Part shown: positions 43,273 through 52,354 of the stretch, piece after piece
Layout of the letters: every line of letters begins with the position of its first letter
How positions within the stretch are numbered: position 1 is the first letter of the stretch
DNA from: Planctomycetota bacterium
GTDB taxonomy: Bacteria > Planctomycetota > Phycisphaerae > SM23-33
Reading direction: 5' to 3'
NCBI GenBank assembly: GCA_022705325.1
Contig: JAKJER010000002.1
Span: 250,891 to 314,890, forward strand
Length of the DNA stretch: 64,000 nucleotides
Notes under the pieces: generated by a model
The model's database searches: none
Told to the model about the DNA's origin: nothing
What the model saw: only the letters and a program-made list of their open reading frames with translations
Made by a program: the position numbers and the translations under genes

Positions 43273-43722
43273 TCAAGCCTCTCTTGCCTGAACAGGCAAA
43301 TTCTTGGTCATGGTCAACAGCGTCCCGCCGCCGTCGGCCTGGCGGTAGTCCACGCTGTCCATGCAGTTTTTCATGATGTGCACGCCCAGCCCGCCGGGAC
43401 GAATGTCGTGAAGGTCCCGGGAGCGGATCAACGACGGGTCCACCCAGCAGCCGTAGTCCCGCAGGCTGATCCGCAGCGCCGGCAGAGCCTCGGTCTCCAG
43501 CACGCTCAACTCAATCTCGATGGGCCTGTCGCACGCGGACTTGTACGCGTGCTTGATAATGTTGGTCAGGGCCTCGTCCACGCTCAGGACGACCTGCCCG
43601 GTCGTTTGGTCGTCGAAGCCCAGCAATTCGCACGTCTTTTCCACGGCGGCTCGCACCACCGGCAACTGCGCCGGCAGCGAGAAGATCCGCAGCGAAATCG
43701 GCGCCTGTTCACTCCACATCAT
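43273..43722 (-). CDS. RsbW-type serine kinase (anti-sigma factor-like)
   Basis: A protein of 149 residues with GHKL/HATPase_c fold. The N-box VVLSVDEALTNIIKHAYKSA (E50, N54), the G1-like RDYGCWVDP and the G2 block GGLGVHIMKNCMDSVDY with ADGGGTLLTMTKNL are standard for RsbW/SpoIIAB. The partner STAS gene with its DSSG motif starts 6 bases after this gene's stop. In known systems such kinases phosphorylate the STAS protein and may also bind a sigma factor. No sigma gene is nearby. The ATG overlaps the stop of the upstream HEAT lipoprotein (ATGA). Confidence 0.88.
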   Translation of the reverse strand: MMWSEQAPISLRIFSLPAQLPVVRAAVEKTCELLGFDDQTTGQVVLSVDEALTNIIKHAYKSACDRPIEIELSVLETEALPALRISLRDYGCWVDPSLIRSRDLHDIRPGGLGVHIMKNCMDSVDYRQADGGGTLLTMTKNLPVQAREA

Positions 43723-44108
43723 CTGCGATCTCCGTCCGGGGTCTGGGGGGCAGGCCGGCTGGTCTGCCGCCGCTCGAGCCAGTTCCGCCAGCGGGCGATT
43801 GCCTTCTGGCGGTCCTCCCGTGAGTGATAATAGCAATAGCCCATCCGCTGCCCGGTGAGCTTCTCCAGGCTCACGATGGACACCATCCGCACCGTCTCCT
43901 CGCGATCGTCCAGCCGCTCGACCAGGAGGGCCAGCACGTCCTGACGGTCGTGTCGTCCCGCTTCGATAGCGGCCTCGGCCCGCACCGACGGGTCTTCGTC
44001 CTGCAGGCGTGCGGCCAAATCCGCCTGGGGGCGCGCCGGTCCGCAACCGACCGAACAGGCCGCCAGGGCCGCCATGAACAACAGACTTGCTCGCGCCGCT
44101 GCGATCAT
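43719..44108 (-). CDS. small HEAT-repeat lipoprotein
   Basis: A protein of 129 residues from the ATG at 44108 with GGAGAG upstream. A hydrophobic signal with a cysteine-containing ending (LAACSVGCG) suggests a lipoprotein. HEAT-like helices follow (DPSVRAEAAIEAGRHD; REETVRMVSIVSLEKLTGQR), then GYCYYHSREDRQKAIARWRNW, a tail common in planctomycete HEAT lipoproteins. It is the first gene of the kinase-STAS-Mla operon and overlaps the kinase gene by 4 bases. An envelope sensor role is possible but not shown. Confidence 0.6.
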   Translation of the reverse strand: MIAAARASLLFMAALAACSVGCGPARPQADLAARLQDEDPSVRAEAAIEAGRHDRQDVLALLVERLDDREETVRMVSIVSLEKLTGQRMGYCYYHSREDRQKAIARWRNWLERRQTSRPAPQTPDGDRR

Positions 44109-44130
44109 ATTCTCTCCGTCAGGCCACCGG

Positions 44131-44159
44131 ATTATACGACAGGCAATGGTGAATAGGAA
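44131..44159 (-). promoter_or_regulatory. promoter of the HEAT-RsbW-STAS-Mla operon
   Basis: On the minus strand TATAAT (44136-44131) with TTCCTA (44159-44154) 17 bases upstream. The -10 is perfect, the -35 weak. The start codon at 44108 is about 20 bases downstream. Confidence 0.5.
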
Positions 44160-44197
44160 ATAGACAATCCGACACACTGGTCTGTTGCCGCGATTTG

Positions 44198-45658
44198 ATG
44201 TACCATCCACTTGCGATGGCCAGACGAAACCCGCATCTCCGGCGTTGGGCCGGCCTGTCACTTGCAGCCGGCGTGCTGACGGGGCTGGCGCTCTTCTCCT
44301 GCTCCGCCCGGGCGGCCACCCCGCCCAACATCGTGCTCATCCTGTGCGACAACCTCGGCTACGGCGACCTCGGGTGTTACGGCTCGAAGCTGCACCGCAC
44401 GCCAAACGTGGACCGCTTGGCCGCCGAGGGCATGCGGTTGACCGATTTCTACGTCTCCAGCGGCGTGTGCACACCCTCGCGGGCGAGCATCATGACCGGC
44501 TGCTACGCCCAGCGGGTGGACATGCATGTCAGCGACCGCGGCGCCGTGGTGCTCCAGCCGGTAGCGGCCAAGGGACTCAACCCCAAAGAAATCACGCTGG
44601 CCGAGGTGCTCAAGCCGGCCGGCTACGCCACCGCGCTGGTGGGCAAGTGGCACCTGGGCGATCAGCCGCAGTTCTTGCCGACCGCTCAAGGCTTCGACGA
44701 ATACCTGGGCATCCCGTACAGCGACGACATGGTCGCCCGGCCCGGTCAGAACTGGCCCGCATTGCCCCTCATGCGCGGGCGCGAGGTCATCGAGGCCCCG
44801 GTGGACCGCGACTTGCTCACGCGGCGCTACACCGAAGAGTCCGTCCGGTTCATCACCGCCCATCGCGACGGGCCGTTCTTCCTGATGCTCTCGCACGCAA
44901 TGCCCGGCAGCACGCCGCACCCGTTCGTCTCCCCCGCGTTCAAGGGCAAGAGCCGCAACGGCGCCTGGGGCGACAGCGTCGAGGAGATCGACTGGTCCAC
45001 CGGCGAGATCTTGGCCGCGTTGAAGCGGCTGGGCATCGCCCGCGACACGATCGTGATCTGGATGTCCGACAACGGTGCCCCGCGCCGCCAGCCGCTCCAA
45101 GGCAGCAACGCGCCGCTCAAGGGCTGGGGCTACGGCACGAGCGAGGGCGGCATGAGGGTGCCCTGCCTGGTCCGCTGGCCGGGCCGCGCGCCGGCTGGGC
45201 GGGTCTGCTCCGAACTGGCCACCAGCATGGACTTGTTGCCGACCCTCGCGGGCCTGGCCGGGGTCAAGCCCCCCGCTGACCGCATCATCGACGGGCGAGA
45301 CATCGCCCCGCTCCTGCTGGGCCAGCCGAACGCCCGCTCGCCCCACGAGGCGTTTTACTACTATCACGTAGATCAACTCCAGGCCGTCCGTTCAGGTCCA
45401 CACAAGCTCTACCTGCCCCTGGAGAACATGCTGACCCTCGGCAGCCGGAAGCCGGTCCGCCAGGAGCCCGCGCTGTACGACCTGGCCGCCGACATCGGCG
45501 AGACCCACAACCTCCTGGACAAGCATCCCGACGTCGTTGCCCGCCTGACTGCCCTGGCTGAGCGGGCCCGCGAAGACCTCGGCGATCGAGGCCGGCCTGG
45601 CAAGGGCCGCCGCCTCGCCGGACATGAACCCACACCTACGCCCCGGGTGATGCGTTAA
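44198..45658 (+). CDS. secreted sulfatase
   Basis: A type I sulfatase of about 486 residues. The start may be at 44198 or at the ATG at 44216; the signal peptide spans WAGLSLAAGVLTGLALFSCS. Metal blocks NIVLILCDNLGYGDLGCYGS and IVIWMSDNGAP and the formylglycine site CTPSRASIMTG (C85 from the ATG at 44216) are intact, as is KWHLG. The C-terminal LYDLAADIGETHNL is standard. It likely desulfates polysaccharide, and a rhamnogalacturonan exolyase gene follows in the same direction, suggesting use of sulfated plant or algal material. It diverges from the Mla operon. Confidence 0.92.
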   Translation: MYHPLAMARRNPHLRRWAGLSLAAGVLTGLALFSCSARAATPPNIVLILCDNLGYGDLGCYGSKLHRTPNVDRLAAEGMRLTDFYVSSGVCTPSRASIMTGCYAQRVDMHVSDRGAVVLQPVAAKGLNPKEITLAEVLKPAGYATALVGKWHLGDQPQFLPTAQGFDEYLGIPYSDDMVARPGQNWPALPLMRGREVIEAPVDRDLLTRRYTEESVRFITAHRDGPFFLMLSHAMPGSTPHPFVSPAFKGKSRNGAWGDSVEEIDWSTGEILAALKRLGIARDTIVIWMSDNGAPRRQPLQGSNAPLKGWGYGTSEGGMRVPCLVRWPGRAPAGRVCSELATSMDLLPTLAGLAGVKPPADRIIDGRDIAPLLLGQPNARSPHEAFYYYHVDQLQAVRSGPHKLYLPLENMLTLGSRKPVRQEPALYDLAADIGETHNLLDKHPDVVARLTALAERAREDLGDRGRPGKGRRLAGHEPTPTPRVMR

Positions 45659-45750
45659 GGCGTACGGCGGTTACCAGTCCCCGGGCAGGCGGGACGAGGT
45701 TCCGTCTGGATGCATTGATGCCGCTGGTTGCGGCAGGATGAACACCGGAC

Positions 45751-48700
45751 ATGAAGACACGATGTATTCTCCTGGCAATGTGTCTAGTTGCATGCGGCTC
45801 CGCCGCCGCACAGGATGCCGACCGGGACGGCATGAGCGACGCGGTTGAGACTCTCCTCGGCACCGATCCGCAGACGCCTGAGACCTTCACGGTCATCTGG
45901 GAGAACAAGGGTCTGACGCCCGGCAAGCCGCCCAAAGACCCCGGCCGGACTATCCGAAGCATTGCCATCGCCAACGCGGGCGGCAACCGATTCATCTGGC
46001 GGGCCCAGTTCGCCGCCGACTACCCGCCCAACTCGCTGCTGCAACTCTACCTCGACAGCGACAACGACAAGTCGACAGGCCGCCAGGGCAACCACGGCTG
46101 CGAGTTCATGCTGCGGCGGTTCGACAAGGGCACATCGACGCAGGCGTTTGAGCGGGACGGCTCGTCGCACTCCGCCCCCGCGCCGCGGGTGGCCGTCGCG
46201 GGCACGTTCGTCTATTACAGCTTCGACGTGGACCTCGCCCAAGCCGGGGGCCAGTCTCGCTTCCGCATGAGCCTGCTGTCGGAGGTATTCGAGCCGCACG
46301 GCCCGGCCCACGGCACGGGCTACTTCGCGGCCGCGGGTCCCCCGATCGGCTCTGCTCCCAAGATTCTCATGGACGCCGACCGCACCGAAAGCGTCGGCAT
46401 CGGGCAAACGTGTGGCCTGGACCAAATCGAGCAGTTGATGGAGAACCCACGGAACGTGGTGCTCCCGATCCGCCAATGCGAGTTGGACGGCTTCCGCCTG
46501 GACGCCAGGGAATATCGAGCCGATAACGCCGTTGCGACTGCCGCCGGGGGGTCCATCACAGCCAAGGTCCCCGCCGCGGCGGCCGGCCGGTTCCACGCGG
46601 GCTTCATCCTCTACGACACCGGCGGACGCGAAGCCATCGCCATCGAGATCAACGGCAAACGTCGCGGCCTGGCGGTCGGCCGCTCCGACGACAACAATCA
46701 GCACCTGTTCTTCCTGAGCGAGGCGGTCGAGGTGAAGGGCGGCGACGAGATCCGCCTGCGAATGATCGCCAGCGAAGGCCGCTGTCGTATCGAAGACCTC
46801 GTCCTGCTGCGGGACAAGCCCACGCCCCGTCCGCCGCTCTATGAGTTGCGACACGTCGCGGCCCACGAGAACCGTCTGACTTGGATCACTACCTGGACGG
46901 CCCGGTGCACGGTGCAGGTCGATGGCGCCAAGCCGATCATCGAGGACCAGCCCATCCAGAACCATCGCGTGACGATCCCGGGCCTCAAGCGCGGCAGCCG
47001 GCTCCGCTACCGCATCACGGCTGAGACGCGCGAGGGCCGGAGCATCGCCACCGACTGGCGCGAGCACACGTGGGCGGCGCCGTCCGAGCCGCCCACCACG
47101 AAGAAGGGTCAGGTGCTGCTGCACGTCGAGCCGCCCGCGCACGTTGCCGGGCTGTTGCGCGGCTGGCCTGTCACGAGCGGCGTGCCCTTCCCGCGCGGCG
47201 TGCTCGGCAGCAGCCGAAACGTCCGCCTGCTCGACTCTGCGGGCAAGGCCGTCCCCCTCCAGGCCGCCGTCACGGGCCGTTGGAGCGACGGAAGCGTGAA
47301 ATGGCTCCTGCTGGACTTCCGCCACAGCGGCGGGCCCGCCGACTACGTCCTCGAATACGGACCCGCGATCCAGAGGCCGCCTGGACCAACGCTTGAAGCA
47401 TCGCGGCTCGAGTTGGGCGAGATCGTCCTGACGGACGACGCCGGCAAGCAACACACGCAGGCCCTGACGGATTGGACAGAGGAAGAGGCCGGTCCGCTCC
47501 GAACCTGCTTCAAAGCGGCCGGGCGAATCGGCCAGACGTCATTCGCCTTTGAGGCCCGGGCTCATGTGTATCCGGGCCTGCCGTGGGTGCGGGTGCTGCT
47601 GACGACCGGGCACGGTGAATCCAAAGACGAGTTCACCACCCTCCGCAACCTGGCCTGGCGCCTGCCCCTTGCCGGTCGCGAACGGTCCGTTCGCCAACTC
47701 CGCGACGATTCGTTCCAGTCTACTGACGGTGGCGGCAAGCGTTTCACTGGCCCGGTCGGGGCGATCCACCTCCGCGACTTCTGGCTGAACTACCCCAAGG
47801 CCGTCGAAGTCGGTCCCAAGGGATCGACCGTCTGGCTGATGCCCCCCCTTGCGGCGGACGAGTACGCCGGCCTCAAGGGCAAGCACGACGAGCACAAGCT
47901 GTTCTTCTGGTTCGCCCTCACGGACGACGGGCACGAAGGCGGCTACCGCCTCCGCCAGGGGATGACCAGGACGCACGAGGTCTGGCTCGGCATGGACGGC
48001 AAGGGTCCTCCGCTGGACCGTCCCGTGCTGGCCGTAGCGTCTCCGCGCTGGTACGCGCGGAGCGGGGCCTTGGGCGAGTTGGCGGTCGCCGATCCGGACC
48101 GGGCGGTCATCCGGGAATACGACCAGAAGGTCGCGGCCACTTTGAAGGCCTACCTGGCCAACCGCGAGCGCAATCGCGAGTACGGCATGTGGAACTTCGG
48201 CGACTGGTGGGGCGAGCGGGTGATCAACTGGGGCAACGTCGAGTACGACACACAGCACGCGTTCTTCCTCCAATTCGCCCGCTCGGGCGACCTGCGGTTC
48301 TTCCAGGCGGGCGAAGAGGCGGAACTCCACAATCGCGACGTGGACACCGTACACTACCACCGCGACGCGCAGCGAGTCGGCGGGGCCTACGCCCACTGCA
48401 TCGGCCACGTGGGCAACTACTACGCCAAGAGCCCCTTGCCCGGGCGCAACCAGGGCACCGCCGGCGGGCACTTTAGCGTATCGCACACGTGGTGCGAGGG
48501 ACACATCGACCACTACTTCCTCACCGGCGATCGCCGCTCGCTGGAGACCGCCCTGAAGATCGCCGACCGCTACGATACGCAACTGATGAGGGGGTACGAC
48601 TTCACCAACACCCGCGTGCCCGGATGGCACCTGATCCTGACGATGGCCGCCTACCGCGCCACCGGCGACGAGTTCTACCTCAACGCCGCGCGGATCATCG

Positions 48701-49221
48701 TCGAGCGGGTGCTGGAGCGTCAGACGCCCCGTCCCAAGTTCAACACCCGCGGGGGCGGGTGGCGGCGGATGATGGTGCCCGGCCACTGTCTCTGCACGCC
48801 TGCCCATTACGGCAACGCGGGCTTCATGGTGGGCGTGCTGCTGACGGGGCTCAAGTGGTACCACATCGAAACGCAGGACCCGCGCGTGGCCCGCAGCATC
48901 GCGATGGGCGCCCACTTCCTCATCGACGACATGTGGGCGGAAGAGGTCAATGGCTTTCGCTATACGAGCTGCCCCAAGTCGTCGGCCGGGGCGTGGTCCA
49001 ACTTCCTGCTCTTTGACGGCATTGCCTACGCATACCGCCTCAGCCAGCAGGCCGGCAAACCGGACCAGAAACTCGCCCTGCACCTGCGCAAGGGCACGGC
49101 CTCGGGCATCCAGGCCATGAGCGGCATGGGCAAGAGCTTCAGCCAGTTCATCCGCGTCACGCCGCACTTTCTAAACGTGCTGGCCGAATTAGAGGACAAG
49201 TCAACCGACGGCCTTCGATAG
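45751..49221 (+). CDS. rhamnogalacturonan exolyase-like protein (RGLX/YetA, PL26)
   Basis: A protein of 1156 residues. The signal MKTRCILLAMCLVACGSAAA could be lipidated (LVAC) or cleaved after AAA. A calcium-binding DADRDGMSDAVETLLGTDP (EF-hand-like, about 22-40) follows. The long middle has several beta domains, then the RGLX/YetA-type module (about 460-1150): GWPVTSGVPFPRGVL, NFGDWWGERVINWGNVEYD, YDTQHAFFLQFARSG, and HTWCEGHIDHYFLTGDRRSL. PL26 enzymes release unsaturated disaccharides from rhamnogalacturonan-I ends. Catalytic identity is inferred from the family; the N-terminal domains likely bind polysaccharide. Confidence 0.8.
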   Translation: MKTRCILLAMCLVACGSAAAQDADRDGMSDAVETLLGTDPQTPETFTVIWENKGLTPGKPPKDPGRTIRSIAIANAGGNRFIWRAQFAADYPPNSLLQLYLDSDNDKSTGRQGNHGCEFMLRRFDKGTSTQAFERDGSSHSAPAPRVAVAGTFVYYSFDVDLAQAGGQSRFRMSLLSEVFEPHGPAHGTGYFAAAGPPIGSAPKILMDADRTESVGIGQTCGLDQIEQLMENPRNVVLPIRQCELDGFRLDAREYRADNAVATAAGGSITAKVPAAAAGRFHAGFILYDTGGREAIAIEINGKRRGLAVGRSDDNNQHLFFLSEAVEVKGGDEIRLRMIASEGRCRIEDLVLLRDKPTPRPPLYELRHVAAHENRLTWITTWTARCTVQVDGAKPIIEDQPIQNHRVTIPGLKRGSRLRYRITAETREGRSIATDWREHTWAAPSEPPTTKKGQVLLHVEPPAHVAGLLRGWPVTSGVPFPRGVLGSSRNVRLLDSAGKAVPLQAAVTGRWSDGSVKWLLLDFRHSGGPADYVLEYGPAIQRPPGPTLEASRLELGEIVLTDDAGKQHTQALTDWTEEEAGPLRTCFKAAGRIGQTSFAFEARAHVYPGLPWVRVLLTTGHGESKDEFTTLRNLAWRLPLAGRERSVRQLRDDSFQSTDGGGKRFTGPVGAIHLRDFWLNYPKAVEVGPKGSTVWLMPPLAADEYAGLKGKHDEHKLFFWFALTDDGHEGGYRLRQGMTRTHEVWLGMDGKGPPLDRPVLAVASPRWYARSGALGELAVADPDRAVIREYDQKVAATLKAYLANRERNREYGMWNFGDWWGERVINWGNVEYDTQHAFFLQFARSGDLRFFQAGEEAELHNRDVDTVHYHRDAQRVGGAYAHCIGHVGNYYAKSPLPGRNQGTAGGHFSVSHTWCEGHIDHYFLTGDRRSLETALKIADRYDTQLMRGYDFTNTRVPGWHLILTMAAYRATGDEFYLNAARIIVERVLERQTPRPKFNTRGGGWRRMMVPGHCLCTPAHYGNAGFMVGVLLTGLKWYHIETQDPRVARSIAMGAHFLIDDMWAEEVNGFRYTSCPKSSAGAWSNFLLFDGIAYAYRLSQQAGKPDQKLALHLRKGTASGIQAMSGMGKSFSQFIRVTPHFLNVLAELEDKSTDGLR

Positions 49222-49259
49222 GGTCTGCAACCCTTTGGGGTGCCCAAGGCGGGACCGTC

Positions 49260-50537
49260 CTACTTCGGTTTGATGAACAGCACGTCCGCCCGAGTGACCC
49301 AGCCGGTGCGGATGTCCATGCGATACCACCCCTCGCTGTTGGGCGGGTGGATGCGCGTAGGCGAGCGGCGGCCGAACTCCTTGATGTCGTACTCAGCCCA
49401 GGTCTTGCCCAGGTCGGTGGAGATGATCACGCCGGTGGAGAACGGCGAGGCGGGGGCCAGGTGCGTAGCCAGGATCAGCTTATCCCGGATGATCATCATG
49501 CCGCACTCGTACTTCGGGTTGTAGAGCATCTCGTGGCGAGTGCGGTCGGCGATGTCTTCAGGCTTGGAGCGGAAGACGCCCCGGTCGTGCGGCTTGGGGC
49601 CGTTGGCGTCGCTGATCCAGTACAGCTTGCCGTCGACGAAGTTGATCCCACCGGCCTTGTAGCGCGAGTTGAGGTGTTCGGAAACGATCACCTTCCAGTT
49701 CCACTTCTCGGCTTGTGCGTCGTACGTGCCTCGCAGCCAGTGGCACTCGAGCCCCTCCTTGCGGTCGTGGTCGCCGGTGCAGGCGTAGAAAGCCCGCTCG
49801 GCTGGATTGTAGGCCACGCAGTGGATGTGGCGGCAGAAGACGGGATTGTTCGGATCGCCCAGAGGCACGCCCTTGGGGCCTCCACCGCCCGTACCGTCGT
49901 CGCGGTGGAACGGGTTCTGCCCGAACGAATATGCGATCTTCACCGTCCGGCCGTTGTCGGTAGAGTAATAGATGTTCACCGGCGTGGCCCCCTCGACCAC
50001 GCTGCAATAGTTGCCCCACACAAGCATCTCCCGGCCGTCGATCTCCCAGGAGCAGACGCCGCTGAGCGTGTGGAAATACCAGCCCGGACAGTTAGGGTTC
50101 TTCGGAGTGTGCGGGAGGTAATCGGCCCCGGTGACATCTTTGACAGTCACGGGCGCGATCGTCTTGAGGTTATCCGTGCTGAGAAACAGTCTGTTCTGTG
50201 TGGCGAACAGGAGGTTTCCGTTCTTGAAGATGTGGCTGAAGGTCACCTTTTGAGCGTCGGCGAAGGCGGCGCGGTGGGCCCACGTGTGCCCGCAGTCTTC
50301 GCTCAGGCGGACGTCCTCGGCCGTGAACGCGAAGGCTTTGTCGTCGCGCTGGGAATCGATGTAGAGGCTGGCCGGCTGGAACCGGTAGGAGAAATGCGGC
50401 GTAGAGGCGACCCGGCCCACAGCGTCGGCGTCGGCAGCCCGGACCTGTCCTCCCGGACGCCCCCCCAGCACGAGAGCACCCGCCGTGGCGGCGGCAGTGT
50501 TCAGGAGGTTGCGGCGAGTCAGTCGATTCCGGTTCAT
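49260..50537 (-). CDS. sialidase-fold (BNR repeat) protein, Tat-exported
   Basis: A protein of 425 residues starting MNRNRLTRRNLLNTAAATAG, a twin-arginine signal. Several Asp-box repeats are visible (LSEDCGHTWAHR, YSTDNGRTVKIAY, STDLGKTWAEYD), which form a six-bladed sialidase-like propeller. No clear RIP/FRIP arginine motif of sialidase is seen, so glycosidase activity is uncertain; a lyase or binding role is possible. It converges with the rhamnogalacturonan lyase gene. AGGTGGA-like sequence precedes the start. Confidence 0.75.
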   Translation of the reverse strand: MNRNRLTRRNLLNTAAATAGALVLGGRPGGQVRAADADAVGRVASTPHFSYRFQPASLYIDSQRDDKAFAFTAEDVRLSEDCGHTWAHRAAFADAQKVTFSHIFKNGNLLFATQNRLFLSTDNLKTIAPVTVKDVTGADYLPHTPKNPNCPGWYFHTLSGVCSWEIDGREMLVWGNYCSVVEGATPVNIYYSTDNGRTVKIAYSFGQNPFHRDDGTGGGGPKGVPLGDPNNPVFCRHIHCVAYNPAERAFYACTGDHDRKEGLECHWLRGTYDAQAEKWNWKVIVSEHLNSRYKAGGINFVDGKLYWISDANGPKPHDRGVFRSKPEDIADRTRHEMLYNPKYECGMMIIRDKLILATHLAPASPFSTGVIISTDLGKTWAEYDIKEFGRRSPTRIHPPNSEGWYRMDIRTGWVTRADVLFIKPK

Positions 50538-50769
50538 GGTCCACCGCCTTTGGAGCTCAGTCCGTCACGTTATGAAGTGGCTTCGGGTCACGAATGCGCA
50601 TCTTATCGCAATCGTCGCTGCTCTTCCAGGCCGTTCCAGCAGTCATCGAGCAGAGAGCGGCCACGTCTCGGGATTTTCCCCAGGTCCGTCAAAACGGTCC
50701 GGACGGAGGATTTCTGTTTTCCCGCCGTCGTCCCAGGGTACACTATGAGTGAGGATGTCTCTTCCAGTC

Positions 50770-51501
50770 ATGAAGCGAAACGCCGCATTCACACTGATCG
50801 AGCTGTTGACGGTGATCGCCATTCTGGCGTTGTTGCTGTCGCTGCTGACACCTGCGCTTCAACGGGCCCGAAACCTGACGCGGGTCACCGTATGTCAGAG
50901 CAACCTGCGCCAACTCCAGAATGCCTACACGGCCTACTCCGCCCATTGGAAGGGTCGGCTGCTGCCCTACATCTGTGACGGGGCCCGCCCCGAGGCGTTT
51001 TGGATGCAGGCGATCAAGCCGTTCTACGCGGGCGGGGGCGGCCCGGACGCCAGGGGCGTCCGCTGCTGCCCGACCGTGACCAAGCGCGATCCCCGCGGCT
51101 GGGGCACTGCCTACACCTCCTGGTACGGGGGCGGATTCATGGCCTACAACGAGGGGAGCTTCGGACTCAGCGGGTGGATGTACGACATGAAGACCTATTC
51201 CACCTCGTGGCAGAACGATTGGGAGTACGTGGGCAAGATTTACAGGGCCTCCCGCGTGCCGGTCTGGTTCGACTGCAACTGGGTGGATGCCTGGCCGTGG
51301 CACACCCAGGACCCCTCTCCCGATCTGGTCGAAGGCTCCCGTCCCGGCGAGTCGTCCATGGGGCGGGTTTGCATCGTCCGCCACGACTGGTCGATCAACG
51401 TCGCCTTCGCCGACGGGACGGCCCACAACGTTCCGTTGCCTGAACTGTGGCTGCTGTTGTGGAACCCCTCCTTCGTCCCCACCGTCCGCACAGTCCCGTA
51501 G
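50770..51501 (+). CDS. H-X9-DG type pseudopilin-like protein, copy 1
   Basis: A protein of 243 residues from the ATG at 50770; upstream in-frame starts at 50749 and 50755 are less like its neighbour. The prepilin motif [19 protein letters not shown] has cleavage before F, with Glu at position 5. The C-terminus has [13 protein letters not shown], an exact H-X9-DG motif used by planctomycete prepilin-type proteins. Four or more cysteines are conserved. The first ~50 codons are nearly identical in DNA to the next gene. Type II secretion-like pseudopilus roles are inferred. TACACT lies at 50739-50744. Confidence 0.85.
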   Translation: MKRNAAFTLIELLTVIAILALLLSLLTPALQRARNLTRVTVCQSNLRQLQNAYTAYSAHWKGRLLPYICDGARPEAFWMQAIKPFYAGGGGPDARGVRCCPTVTKRDPRGWGTAYTSWYGGGFMAYNEGSFGLSGWMYDMKTYSTSWQNDWEYVGKIYRASRVPVWFDCNWVDAWPWHTQDPSPDLVEGSRPGESSMGRVCIVRHDWSINVAFADGTAHNVPLPELWLLLWNPSFVPTVRTVP

Positions 51502-51582
51502 GGGCTGCGCCCTGTCAACAACGTCAGCACCCCCCTGTTTCCGCGCCGGCAGAATTGGTGTAGACTATCGGCTGGAGCTTGT

Positions 51583-52338
51583 ATGAAGAGAACCGCATTC
51601 ACGTTGATCGAGTTGCTGACGGTCATCGCCATCCTGGCGTTGTTGCTGTCACTGCTGACGCCCGCGCTTCAGCGGGCTCGAAACCTGACGCGGGTCACCG
51701 TATGCCAGAGCAACCTGCGACAGCTCCAGGTTGCGTACACTGCCTACTCGTCACACTACAAGAGTCGCCTCTTGCCATACATTTGCGACGGCGCCCGTCC
51801 GGACGCCTTCTGGATGCAGGCGATCAAGCCTTTCTATGCGGGCGGCGGCGGCCCGGACGCCAGGGGCGTGCGTTGCTGCCCGTCGGTGACCAAACGCGAC
51901 CCGCGAGGCTGGGGCACCGCCTATACGTCGTGGTACGGTGGCGGGTTCATGGCCTACAACGAAGGCAGCTTCGGACTCAGCGGCTGGATGTATGACATGA
52001 TGTCCGGTCGGCCGGACGGCAAGTACAACTACGCCGGCCACGACCAGTACGACTGGGAATCGACCGGACAGCTTGTCAAGCCTTCCCAGGTGCCGGTGTG
52101 GTTTGACTGCAACTGGGTGGATTCATGGCCGATGAACACGCAAGAGCCCGTGCCGGACCTGGTGGAGGGTTCACGGCCGGGCGAATCGTCCATGGGGCGG
52201 GTCTGCATCGTTCGCCATGACCGGTCGGTCAATATCGGCTACGCCGATGGCACAGCCCACAACGTGAAACTCGAGGAACTCTGGCTCCAGCACTGGTGCG
52301 TCGGTTCGACCCCGGTTGTCCGCACCAGCGTGCCGTAA
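51583..52338 (+). CDS. H-X9-DG type pseudopilin-like protein, copy 2
   Basis: A protein of 251 residues, the closest relative of copy 1: the prepilin motif [19 protein letters not shown] is identical, and [51 protein letters not shown] are near-identical. It carries an extra [20 protein letters not shown] segment missing from copy 1. The H-X9-DG motif is [20 protein letters not shown] (51561-51566) before the ATG matches the TACACT before copy 1. It ends 16 bases from the convergent membrane-protein gene. Confidence 0.85.
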   Translation: MKRTAFTLIELLTVIAILALLLSLLTPALQRARNLTRVTVCQSNLRQLQVAYTAYSSHYKSRLLPYICDGARPDAFWMQAIKPFYAGGGGPDARGVRCCPSVTKRDPRGWGTAYTSWYGGGFMAYNEGSFGLSGWMYDMMSGRPDGKYNYAGHDQYDWESTGQLVKPSQVPVWFDCNWVDSWPMNTQEPVPDLVEGSRPGESSMGRVCIVRHDRSVNIGYADGTAHNVKLEELWLQHWCVGSTPVVRTSVP

Positions 52339-52354
52339 TCATGCCCGCGCCGCC

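Noticed and set aside
50716..50744. Full promoter before pseudopilin copy 1
   Set aside because: The TACACT -10 is good, but no recognisable -35 is found at 16-18 bases, so I only mention the -10.
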